Counted from the stretch's first letter, positions 1-6,807 are shown. The stretch: 8,139 bases of DNA from an uncultured Holosporaceae bacterium (GCA_947285985.1 CAMYPB010000036.1:1-8139); one strand, 5' to 3'. Notes: generated by a model not told the origin, from the sequence alone. Numbers and translations: made by a program.

Positions 1-939
1 ATATTGTGTAGGTATGACGATAGGAGGAAGGTTTATGAGATATATCAACATCCGAGTATGACGGGATCCATCGTTGTTTTAGACCCGGAAAATGGGGATG
101 TTTTGGGGATGTGTGGGGGATATAGTTTCGATATAAACACGTTTAATTGCGCAACTCAAGCGAAAAGACAGCCTGGATCCATAATAAAACCCTTCGTTTA
201 TTTGGGGGCACTTGAGAGTGGGATGGACGAATACGACATCATAGAGGATAAAAATGTTTCCATAAAATTGGGGAGTGGAGAAATTTATTCTCCAAAGAAT
301 TATAATAACAAAGTTTATGGAAAGACATACTTAAGGGATGGACTCATATATTCAAGGAATCTCGCGACAATAAATCTCGTTTTAGAAGTTGGTTTTCAAA
401 ATATTGAGAAGTTTTTAAGAAGATTTCCAATGATTTCTGGGAAGGTTCGATTTTCAACAGTTTTGGGAGCAAATGAAACGACCCTTATGGACGTTGTCTC
501 TTCGTTTTCCGGGATTTTAAATGGTGGAAAAATCGTAGTTCCAAGATTTATAAAGAAAATCGATATGCAGAGTCGAGAGAAGGTTATCAATTATAACACG
601 ATTGATTTCTTGTGTAAGATTAAGACGAAAAAAGTGTGTAATCCGGAAAATGCCCTCACGATGAAGAATATACTACGAGATACCGTGAAATATGGAACGG
701 CCAACAGACTCTCAAAATTATTCGATGAATTGAAGATAGATATAGGAGGAAAAACAGGAACGACAAACGATTTTAAAGATGCTTGGTTTGTCGGATATAT
801 GACGAAAGGAAAAAAAACATTTATTATAGGAGTTTTTGTTGGGTATATGAAACCTATGTCCTTGGGACAGGGATCAACAGGTTCGAAAATCGCAATGCCC
901 ATTTTTTCGAATTTTGTCGAATCATATTGTAAAAGTTAA
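1..939 (+). CDS. mrcA: Penicillin-binding protein 1A family (class A PBP), C-terminal transpeptidase part; 5' end outside the window
   Basis: The frame is open from base 1, so this is the 3' part of a longer gene and the TTG at 4 is not a real start. The 312 visible residues form a penicillin-binding transpeptidase domain, which cross-links peptidoglycan stem peptides on the periplasmic face of the inner membrane. The three active-site motifs are in order: SxxK as PGSIIKPF with the nucleophilic Ser codon at 178-180, SxN as SRN at 352-360, and KTG as GGKTGTT with Lys at 751-753. The entry motif GSIVVLDPENGDVLGMCGG and the RQPGSIIKPF context are typical of bifunctional class A enzymes (PBP1A). 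The glycosyltransferase domain and membrane anchor would lie upstream, so class A is inferred from similarity. It ends soon after the transpeptidase fold (TAA at 937-939) with no extra C-terminal domain. mrcA (ponA) is a family-level name. Confidence 0.93.
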   Translation: MLCRYDDRRKVYEIYQHPSMTGSIVVLDPENGDVLGMCGGYSFDINTFNCATQAKRQPGSIIKPFVYLGALESGMDEYDIIEDKNVSIKLGSGEIYSPKNYNNKVYGKTYLRDGLIYSRNLATINLVLEVGFQNIEKFLRRFPMISGKVRFSTVLGANETTLMDVVSSFSGILNGGKIVVPRFIKKIDMQSREKVINYNTIDFLCKIKTKKVCNPENALTMKNILRDTVKYGTANRLSKLFDELKIDIGGKTGTTNDFKDAWFVGYMTKGKKTFIIGVFVGYMKPMSLGQGSTGSKIAMPIFSNFVESYCKS

Positions 940-985
940 CGATTTTTTAATGTTTTTTTTATATCATATATTATAGAAATATATT

Positions 986-993
986 GGGGAGGT
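986..993 (+). promoter_or_regulatory. Strong Shine-Dalgarno that sets the start of the small Asn-rich protein
   Basis: GGGGAGGT lies 8 nt before the ATG at 1002. It falls inside the extended reading frame that could begin at TTG 984, so it excludes that TTG and points to ATG 1002. This is the best ribosome binding site in the window. Confidence 0.75.
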
Positions 994-1001
994 ATGAATT
1001 T

Positions 1002-1490
1002 ATGTTTTTTATGAGTTTATTTGTTATGGCAAGTATTAATATTGTGGGGGATCATATTTCTTTGAATGACTCTTCCAATATTAATAATTCAATCTCAAAT
1101 ACAATGTATATCGAAGAATATCAAAATAATAATGATGACAATAATAATATAACTGAGAATAATAATGATGATTATTCTGATATAGAAAATGAAAGTGAGA
1201 ATGAGACGATATTGATATTCTCTCAAAATGATCTGGGAAATAGAATATCAAAACCATGGCATAAAAAATTGTCGGGGCATAGTAAAACTGCGAAGATCTA
1301 TAATATTGTCGATAAAAAATGTGATACTCAAAATAAAAAATCCAAAAATAAAGAAAAAAGTGTTAAATCTGCTCTTCAAATATTGTTCAATAAAATCAAT
1401 CAGGAGAAATATGGATATGTTTTGACGTCATCCATCTCATACGATAATAATAGACAGCAATTGAATGATGACAATGAAAACAACGAATGA
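1002..1490 (+). CDS. Asn/Asp-rich low-complexity protein of unknown function
   Basis: I do not recognise this 162-residue protein. The start at 1002 is chosen for the strong Shine-Dalgarno just upstream. Residues 1-16 are hydrophobic (MFFMSLFVMASINIV) but lack an N-terminal positive charge, so a membrane anchor or weak export signal is possible, not certain. Residues 39-69 are an acidic, Asn/Asp/Glu-rich stretch (QNNNDDNNN is typical). Residues 84-123 are Lys-rich and basic, followed by a short predicted helix around SALQILFNKI. There is one cysteine, at residue 107. The last 26 bp overlap the start of the gspE homologue in another frame, suggesting co-transcription and translational coupling. 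That position would suit a small accessory secretion-system component, but no motif supports this. The clear ribosome binding site, conserved-looking ends and lack of stops argue that the gene is real despite low complexity. Confidence 0.68.
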   Translation: MFFMSLFVMASINIVGDHISLNDSSNINNSISNTMYIEEYQNNNDDNNNITENNNDDYSDIENESENETILIFSQNDLGNRISKPWHKKLSGHSKTAKIYNIVDKKCDTQNKKSKNKEKSVKSALQILFNKINQEKYGYVLTSSISYDNNRQQLNDDNENNE

Positions 1491-2940
1491 TCATCCCTCT
1501 TTCCTTGATTTTCTGAGGAACAATCATTATATAACGGATGATATATACAATATCATACTCCTCGAAAAAGAACAGCATCGTGATTTTGATATATTTGAGT
1601 TTTTAAAAAATTCTTGCGATTTTTCGGAGGAATATATATTACATCTAAAATGCCTATACTTTGAAATGGACTGTATTGATGTTGATTATACAGAAAAAAT
1701 TGATAATTTTGATTATAACCTCATAAAAGACGAATTAGTTATACCATATAAATTCAATGATAACACGGTCGACGTTTTGGTTTATGACCCATCCGATATA
1801 AATTCAATGGAAAATCTACGGAGTGCATTATACGCATGTGATAAAACTCGTGATTTAGATATCAGATTTCATACATCAACAAAACAAAATCTTCAAAATA
1901 TGAAAAATCAGATATCACAAAATAATGATAAATCCAATATTATCGAATTTGTGATAAATGATGCAATTTCAAGGAGGGCATCTGATATCCATATAGTTCC
2001 CTTCGAAAATATATTTGAGATAAAATATAGAATAGATGGGGATCTTGAATTATCGAAGACTTGTCATATATCAGATTTTCAAAGTCTATGTATATCGATA
2101 AAAGTCCTCGCAAATCTCGATATCTCAGAATCACGACGTCCTCAATCTGGACATTTCAAAAGGGACGATATAGATTTTCGAGTTTCAACTCATCCAACGA
2201 TATATGGAGAGAGTATTGTCCTTCGTATCCTCAATAAAAATAAATCCTTCCTATCGATTGATAAAATAGGATTTTCAAATGATGATGTTGAATATTTAAA
2301 AGTTATTTCAAATTATACGAATGGTATGATAATTTTTTGTGGACCAACAGGATCTGGGAAGACGACTTCTATATATTCAATACTTTCAATTTTAGATAAA
2401 AAATCGAAAAATATAGTTACGCTCGAAGATCCCGTTGAATATAATATACCATTCATCAGGCAGACGGAAATAAGGGAAGGAGTCATAGATTTTGCAGATG
2501 GAATAAGATCTATCTTACGTCAGGATCCTGATATTATTTTCATTGGGGAGATTCGAGATCAGGAGACCGCAAAAATGTCGATACGTGCTTCTATGACGGG
2601 ACATCTCGTCCTAACGACAATCCACGCGAATGATAGTTTGAGTGCGCTCAAACGATTTCAAGAATTTGGGATAAAGTCTTCTATAATTTCTGATAATATT
2701 ATCGCAATTATTTCTCAAAGACTCGTCAAAAAAATAGATGGTGGACGAACGATAATTTCAGAAATCCTAAAAGTTGATCAGAATATCAATGATATGATAT
2801 ATCACAATGCATCGACGAAAGAAATCCTGGAATACGCAAAAAAATATCAAGGTTTCAAAACAATGTTTGAAGATATGAACGAAAAAACACAATTAAATAT
2901 AATCCGAAATACTGATATATTTCGGATTATAAAGAATTAG
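1465..2940 (+). CDS. gspE: GspE/PulE-type secretion ATPase (type II secretion / type IV pilus assembly family) lacking the zinc domain
   Basis: This cytoplasmic hexameric ATPase should power a type II secretion or pilus-like machine at the inner membrane. It has 491 residues, near the family size. Residues about 10-150 match the GspE/MshE N-terminal domain. The core begins at SRRASDIHIVPFE, followed by YRIDGDLE. Walker A is GPTGSGKTTS (Lys 299), the Asp box is VTLEDPVEY, Walker B is DPDIIFIGEIRD (residues 354-365), and the His box is MTGHLVLTTIHAND (His 380 and 387). After SQRLVKK (417-423) only a few residues precede GRTIISEIL (427 on). Most GspE proteins carry about 40-60 residues there, including a CxxC...CxxC zinc site; this one has none. 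The start is ATG 1465, with in-frame ATGs at 1468 and 1474 as alternatives; no clear Shine-Dalgarno is seen, consistent with coupling to the overlapping upstream gene. No other secretion-system gene is visible, so type II versus pilus use cannot be settled. Confidence 0.94.
   Translation: MMTMKTTNDHPSFLDFLRNNHYITDDIYNIILLEKEQHRDFDIFEFLKNSCDFSEEYILHLKCLYFEMDCIDVDYTEKIDNFDYNLIKDELVIPYKFNDNTVDVLVYDPSDINSMENLRSALYACDKTRDLDIRFHTSTKQNLQNMKNQISQNNDKSNIIEFVINDAISRRASDIHIVPFENIFEIKYRIDGDLELSKTCHISDFQSLCISIKVLANLDISESRRPQSGHFKRDDIDFRVSTHPTIYGESIVLRILNKNKSFLSIDKIGFSNDDVEYLKVISNYTNGMIIFCGPTGSGKTTSIYSILSILDKKSKNIVTLEDPVEYNIPFIRQTEIREGVIDFADGIRSILRQDPDIIFIGEIRDQETAKMSIRASMTGHLVLTTIHANDSLSALKRFQEFGIKSSIISDNIIAIISQRLVKKIDGGRTIISEILKVDQNINDMIYHNASTKEILEYAKKYQGFKTMFEDMNEKTQLNIIRNTDIFRIIKN
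2898..2931. terminator. Perfect 14-bp hairpin between convergent genes, inside the gspE 3' end
   Basis: The arms TATAATCCGAAATA (2898-2911) and TATTTCGGATTATA (2918-2931) are perfectly complementary around a 6-nt loop, CTGATA. The hairpin lies within the last codons of gspE and begins 14 nt beyond the stop of the convergent minus-strand gene. Read on the minus strand it is followed by TTTAATTGTGTTTTTT, a broken U-rich run, so it fits best as the intrinsic terminator of the exported-protein gene. On the plus strand no U tract follows. The stem is AT-rich with a short CCGA/TCGG core. Confidence 0.6.
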
Positions 2941-2944
2941 TCAG

Positions 2945-4057
2945 TTATTCTTCGTTAATATCCTTCCAAAACTTAGGAAGTGGAGTGTTTGAAGGATGTT
3001 TTGGGCGCTCTGGAATGATTGTTTCAGATCCAGGGACTTTTTTTCCCAATAATCGTCGACGTGGTAGACATCCGCCTGTTATTAAGTCTATTCTATCTTC
3101 AAATCTCTTGAATCTATTCCGTGTGCTATCTCTTAATCTTGAGAGTGTTAGATCTTTCTTATACGTATTCATAAATCCCCTGTATTCAGCGTTACATAAT
3201 TCTTTTCCAATTTGCCTAATTTGTTCTATTTTTAAATCTAAAAACTTATATGATTCATTTGCAAAAAACCCTATCCTATCATCTGATAGTTTTGTGAATG
3301 ACATAACACAAAGAATTTTTTCATCATTATGTGTTTGTATATTTTTTAATGGATCATTTGCATTGAAAGGCATGCCATTATAAAAATAATAAAAAAATGG
3401 AGCTCCAGACTTTTGGATTGCTTCGACTGACATATTTTCATTAATCACGTCTTCAGTCTTTTGACGGAAATTTGCACTGTTCGGATTATTGTCTTGCAAT
3501 ATATATGATAAGAGATCATGATTGGGTATATTATCCAATAGAGAACTATCCATAGATGAAATATTGATTACGAACCACCAAGCATATGAATGATCTCGCA
3601 AACATCCTGATAGACTGTCTGCTTCGACATATACATATAAAGCAATTCTGTTAGCAATATTTCCACATAATGGATAAGTTTTTATATTTGTTGCATTATA
3701 TTGAATCTGAATATTTGTAGGTAGAGTATTTGTCATACTCTCCATAACATATATAGATTCGTTATCCTTCACATTATAAAAATCAAATGTGAAATTTGGA
3801 TCAAGGATACAAAAATTGTATATTAAATAAAAATTTCCCAGTGATTGAACATTATATCTCTGTTGAAAATGTGTCAATACTGTGTCTATACGCGAAGATT
3901 TAGGAATATCTAAAGTATAAGTTGAATTCGGATAAGCTTCAGATACACTTATATTTATCCTGACTGTCTCACTTTTTTCTTCTTCAAATGCGTGGACTTT
4001 TCCTAAAATTGTTGCCAATCCCAAAGTTATATAAAATAAAGATCGAATTTTATTCAT
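2945..4057 (-). CDS. Exported protein with predicted ubiquitin-like (beta-grasp) domains; candidate secreted effector
   Basis: The protein has 370 residues. Residues 1-23 form a Sec signal peptide: basic MNKIR, a hydrophobic core, and a VHA|F cleavage site. Residues 31-106 read as a ubiquitin-like fold. By hand, residues 77-105 (YLIYNFCILD through ESIYVM) align without gaps to ubiquitin 42-70, with Leu43, Ile44, Leu50, Thr55, Tyr59 and Asn60 identical. A probable second domain covers about 136-254, with the clearest part at FYNGMPFNANDPLKNIQ and EKILCVM. Residues 260-325 look helical and basic, and the tail is Pro/Arg/Lys-rich. Six cysteines follow the signal peptide, so disulfides are possible. 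The start at 4057 is supported by GGAGAA 8 nt upstream and a near-consensus promoter. The gene is monocistronic and convergent with gspE. Threonine codon use is odd: ACG 1 of 22, against 12 of 27 in gspE (hand counts). The gene and its export are solid; the ubiquitin-like reading is inference from pattern matching, and another beta-grasp family is possible. Confidence 0.85.
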   Translation of the reverse strand: MNKIRSLFYITLGLATILGKVHAFEEEKSETVRINISVSEAYPNSTYTLDIPKSSRIDTVLTHFQQRYNVQSLGNFYLIYNFCILDPNFTFDFYNVKDNESIYVMESMTNTLPTNIQIQYNATNIKTYPLCGNIANRIALYVYVEADSLSGCLRDHSYAWWFVINISSMDSSLLDNIPNHDLLSYILQDNNPNSANFRQKTEDVINENMSVEAIQKSGAPFFYYFYNGMPFNANDPLKNIQTHNDEKILCVMSFTKLSDDRIGFFANESYKFLDLKIEQIRQIGKELCNAEYRGFMNTYKKDLTLSRLRDSTRNRFKRFEDRIDLITGGCLPRRRLLGKKVPGSETIIPERPKHPSNTPLPKFWKDINEE

Positions 4058-4065
4058 TGTATTTG

Positions 4066-4071
4066 TTCTCC
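4066..4071 (-). promoter_or_regulatory. Shine-Dalgarno of the exported ubiquitin-like protein
   Basis: On the minus strand GGAGAA lies 8 nt before the ATG at 4057-4055, with the GGAG core 10 nt away. It supports that start and the full signal peptide. Confidence 0.7.
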
Positions 4072-4107
4072 AACAAAGTAAATAAATTATATCAAAAGTA
4101 TATCATA

Positions 4108-4136
4108 AGTATATATTTTTGTATTCATATTGTCAA
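4108..4136 (-). promoter_or_regulatory. Near-consensus sigma-70-type promoter for the exported protein
   Basis: On the minus strand a perfect -35 box TTGACA (4136-4131) is followed by exactly 17 nt and the -10 box TATACT (4113-4108), one base off consensus. Transcription would begin near 4101, leaving a leader of about 44 nt that holds the Shine-Dalgarno. A second TATACT lies just downstream in the AT-rich leader and could be an alternative. This is the only strong promoter I can see in the window. Confidence 0.72.
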
Positions 4137-4151
4137 CATTAAATAATGACA
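4131..4151. promoter_or_regulatory. Operator-like dyad overlapping the -35 box
   Basis: TGTCA (4131-4135) and TGACA (4147-4151) are inverted half-sites in a 21-bp dyad centred at 4141, in which 8 of 10 positions pair. One half-site covers the -35 hexamer of the minus-strand promoter, so a bound regulator could block or modulate it. No regulator is identified. The surroundings are AT-rich, so chance is a real alternative. Confidence 0.35.
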
Positions 4152-4176
4152 ATTTCTTCACATTATAATAAATATT

Positions 4177-4218
4177 ATTTCATTTGCAACATAAAAATAT
4201 GAAATGACATTTCATTTG
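4177..4218. repeat. Direct repeat and palindrome in the divergent intergenic region
   Basis: The 10-mer ATTTCATTTG occurs at 4177-4186 and again at 4209-4218, 32 bp apart, about three helical turns. The second copy overlaps a perfect 17-bp palindrome, ATGAAATG-A-CATTTCAT (4199-4215). These sites lie upstream of both the minus-strand gene and metG, so they could bind a regulator of either. Function is inferred from position only. Confidence 0.35.
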
Positions 4219-4291
4219 TGTTTTTATTGAAGAAATCTCAGATATTTGATAGTCTATTATATAGTGTCAGTTTGGGAAATTTTTAAGAGAA

Positions 4292-5842
4292 ATGAACAAG
4301 AAATTATATGTAACGACTCCCATATACTATGTGAATGCGAAGCCTCATATAGGCCATGCCTACACGACGATTATATGCGATGTTTTCACAAGGTTCAACA
4401 AAATGAACGGATTTGATGTCAAGTTTGTGACGGGGACAGATGAGCATGGAAAGAAAATAGAGCAGAGTGCAAATAAATCTCAAATAGAACCGCAAGAATT
4501 TACAGACCAAGTCTCTAAATTATTTAGGGATCTCTTGCCAATACTTAATATTGACAATGATGATTTTATTAGGACAACGGAACCTCGTCACAAGAGGGCT
4601 GTCTCTCATTTTTGGAATGTTTTATATGAAAGGGGATATATATACCTTGGGGAATATTCTGGATGGTATGACATAAGAAATGAAGCGTATTTTTCTGAGG
4701 ATGAATTAATCGATGGGAAATCTCCTTTAGGAGGGGATGTTCAAATCATGAAGGAACCTTGTTATTTCTTCAAATTGTCGGATTTTACTGATAAATTGTT
4801 GAAATATTATGATGAACATCCAGATTTTATATTTCCAGAACAGAGGAGAAATGAGGTTATCAGTTTTGTGAAGGGTGGACTCAAAGATCTCGCGATATCT
4901 CGTGCATCTTTCAAGTGGGGAATTCCTGTTCCAAATGATAAGGATCATGTTATATACGTCTGGATGGATGCCCTCACGAATTATTTAACGTTAAACGGAT
5001 ATCCAGACAATGAAGATCAAAATAATGATCCATATTGGAAGAATATGATACATTTCGTTGGAAAGGAGATTGTTAGATTCCATGCAGTTTATTGGCCCGC
5101 ATTTTTGATGGCTGCTGGTATTGATCTTCCAAAACAAATAGTCGCACATGGATGGTGGATGAGTGAGGGAGAAAAAATGTCGAAATCCCTTGGAAATGTT
5201 CAGGATCCTATAAAATATTGCAATCTCTTTGGATCAGATGCACTCCGCTATTTCGTTCTTCGTGAACTCTCATTTGGATCAGATGGAAATTTCTCACTTG
5301 AAGGGTTCATAAATCGTTATAACGGGGTCCTCGCGAATTCATATGGAAATCTGTGTAAGAGAGTTATGTCGTTCGTCTTCAAAAATTGTAATGCAGAAAT
5401 AAAGAGGCCAAAAAATCTCTTTGATGAAGATATAAAATTTTTGGAGAATATCGATAAAACTTTGGGAGAAACTATCGCACTCGTTGAAAATTACGCATTC
5501 AGTCGATACGTTGAAAAAATTGAGAGTGCGATTTCCTTGGCGAATCAATATGTCGACTCTCAAAAACCTTGGGATATGAAGAAAGACCCTGAAAAATACG
5601 ATCGTATGCAAGATATTTTATATATCTTAATAGAAGCTATATATAAGATTACGAAATATTTTTATCCTGTCATTCCAACGGCTCCGAGTAAGATGCAACA
5701 ATTAAATATAAATTGTGATAAATTAACTCTTGATTTGAACGACAAATTACCTGATGATTTAAGAATCAATGAACCAGAATCTATCTTCCCAAAGATAGAC
5801 ACTTCAGATATGGGAAAATTTGATGTATTCGCAAAGGATTAG
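4292..5842 (+). CDS. metG: Methionyl-tRNA synthetase
   Basis: This class I aminoacyl-tRNA synthetase charges tRNA-Met, including the initiator, with methionine using ATP in the cytoplasm. The 516-residue length is typical of the shorter bacterial form. The N-terminal Rossmann fold starts with YVTTPIYYVNAKPHIGH, with the HIGH motif at residues 19-22. FVTGTDEHGKKIEQ follows, then the connective insert with GWYDIRNEAYFSEDEL and no four-cysteine zinc knuckle. WMDALTNYLT and the KMSKS loop (295-299, in GEKMSKSLGNV) complete the catalytic core. The C-terminal anticodon-binding helical domain includes the family signature NSYGNLCKR and QKPWDMKK. There is no C-terminal tRNA-binding extension of the EMAP/Trbp111 type. 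Start ATG 4292 places the conserved N-terminus correctly; its ribosome site is poor (AAGAGA is too close, GGGAA rather far). It leads the cluster and overlaps gpsA by 20 bp. Confidence 0.97.
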   Translation: MNKKLYVTTPIYYVNAKPHIGHAYTTIICDVFTRFNKMNGFDVKFVTGTDEHGKKIEQSANKSQIEPQEFTDQVSKLFRDLLPILNIDNDDFIRTTEPRHKRAVSHFWNVLYERGYIYLGEYSGWYDIRNEAYFSEDELIDGKSPLGGDVQIMKEPCYFFKLSDFTDKLLKYYDEHPDFIFPEQRRNEVISFVKGGLKDLAISRASFKWGIPVPNDKDHVIYVWMDALTNYLTLNGYPDNEDQNNDPYWKNMIHFVGKEIVRFHAVYWPAFLMAAGIDLPKQIVAHGWWMSEGEKMSKSLGNVQDPIKYCNLFGSDALRYFVLRELSFGSDGNFSLEGFINRYNGVLANSYGNLCKRVMSFVFKNCNAEIKRPKNLFDEDIKFLENIDKTLGETIALVENYAFSRYVEKIESAISLANQYVDSQKPWDMKKDPEKYDRMQDILYILIEAIYKITKYFYPVIPTAPSKMQQLNINCDKLTLDLNDKLPDDLRINEPESIFPKIDTSDMGKFDVFAKD

Positions 5843-6800
5843 GAAAAATATAGGAATCTTGGGAGCGGGGGCCTTTGGAACGGCCCTCTCTATCTCATAC
5901 TCAAAATTTCATGATGTCTGCCTCTTTTCAGGATTTGAAGATCATGTTCTGGAATTGAGGGAATCTCGTGTTAATAAATTTTGTCCTGAATTTGAAATAA
6001 ATAATGATATAATTTTTGATAATTTGCAAAATATTGATCATTATGATTTTGATTATATTTTCTGGTGTTTTCCTGTGAGTCCGAGTTGTGAGATTCTCGA
6101 ATCCATAAGGTATAAATTGTCTAAAAATGTTCCTATCATTTTATGTTCCAAGGGGCTCACTCAAAATAATAAATTTTTAGTGGATGAATTTACGAAAATT
6201 TTAGGGAATGATTTTCATATTGGATTTCTTGCGGGTCCAAATTTCGCGATTGATCTTGCGCATCACAAATTTTCTGCTGCGGATATTGGATTTCGTGATG
6301 AAAATATAAGGAATGTTGTATCAAAAGATTTGTCTCATGATTTTTTTAGGTTATATCCTTCTTCTGACTTGATAGGTATGCAGCTTTCTGGAGCCATGAA
6401 GAATGTTATTGCGATTGCGTGTGGTATAACACAGGGTCTTTCTCTTGGACAGAATATGAGGGCTTTTATATTGACGTATGGCCTAAGAGAGATGATAGAT
6501 CTAGGACGTGTCCTAGGTGCCAATGAAAAGACGTTCTATGGACTCTCAGGAATGGGGGATCTCGTTTTGACGTCGTCAAGTGAGACATCAAGGAATATGT
6601 CGTGTGGTATGAGGATTGCGATGGGAGAGTCTCTAGACGATATATCGTCCGGGAACAATCCTGTATGTGAGGGTTCTCACACAGTTAGACAAATCATAGA
6701 AATTGCACGCGAATATAATGTTGATATTCCTATATGTCGCTCTGTTTTTGAGATACTCTTCAATAAGGCGGATCCTAATATTATACAACAGATTTTCTGA
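5823..6800 (+). CDS. gpsA: Glycerol-3-phosphate dehydrogenase [NAD(P)+]
   Basis: GpsA reduces dihydroxyacetone phosphate to sn-glycerol 3-phosphate, the backbone precursor for membrane phospholipids, in the cytoplasm. The protein has 325 residues, the usual length. The N-terminal nucleotide-binding fold opens with IGILGAGAFGTAL (GxGxxG). LCSKGLT and LAGPNFAIDLA match the family; the latter has Asp where Glu is common. The catalytic-domain signature SGAMKNVIAIACGI contains the active-site Lys 193, followed by GLSGMGDLVLT and SRNMSCG. ATG 5823 is chosen over the adjacent TTG 5820 because a weak Shine-Dalgarno GGGA (5812-5815) sits 7 nt upstream. The first 20 bp overlap the end of metG in another frame, so the two are very likely co-transcribed and translationally coupled. 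The conserved domains look intact. Confidence 0.96.
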   Translation: MYSQRIRKNIGILGAGAFGTALSISYSKFHDVCLFSGFEDHVLELRESRVNKFCPEFEINNDIIFDNLQNIDHYDFDYIFWCFPVSPSCEILESIRYKLSKNVPIILCSKGLTQNNKFLVDEFTKILGNDFHIGFLAGPNFAIDLAHHKFSAADIGFRDENIRNVVSKDLSHDFFRLYPSSDLIGMQLSGAMKNVIAIACGITQGLSLGQNMRAFILTYGLREMIDLGRVLGANEKTFYGLSGMGDLVLTSSSETSRNMSCGMRIAMGESLDDISSGNNPVCEGSHTVRQIIEIAREYNVDIPICRSVFEILFNKADPNIIQQIF

Positions 6801-6807
6801 TTTCTAG

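Noticed and set aside
591..902. A 103-codon minus-strand open frame under the transpeptidase domain
   Set aside because: It is opposite the conserved KTG-containing coding sequence and has no supporting signals.
940..960. T-rich run after the penicillin-binding protein gene, considered as an intrinsic terminator
   Set aside because: No convincing GC-containing stem precedes it; the small TTCGA/TCGAA pairing further upstream is too short and too distant.
946..974. Possible promoter for the small Asn-rich gene (TATTAT at 969-974)
   Set aside because: The matching -35 (TTTAAT, 17 nt upstream) agrees with consensus at only three positions, and such -10 look-alikes are common in AT-rich DNA.
3068..3082. 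ITGG near residue 329 of the exported protein, resembling a ubiquitin-type Gly-Gly end
   Set aside because: It is followed by about 40 more residues and does not directly follow either beta-grasp domain, so it is probably chance unless a protease cuts there.
2985..3383. A 132-codon open frame on the plus strand opposite the exported protein gene
   Set aside because: It mirrors the minus-strand gene, which has a signal peptide, ribosome site, promoter and domain pattern; the plus-strand frame has none of these.
4165..4178. AT-only palindrome ATAATA-AA-TATTAT as an independent regulatory site
   Set aside because: Palindromes made only of A and T are expected by chance in an intergenic region of this composition; it is mentioned only as part of the cluster.
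4227..4260. Possible metG promoter (TTGAAG at 4227, TATTAT at 4255)
   Set aside because: The spacing is 22 nt, outside the usual range, and no better -35 is found at 16-18 nt.
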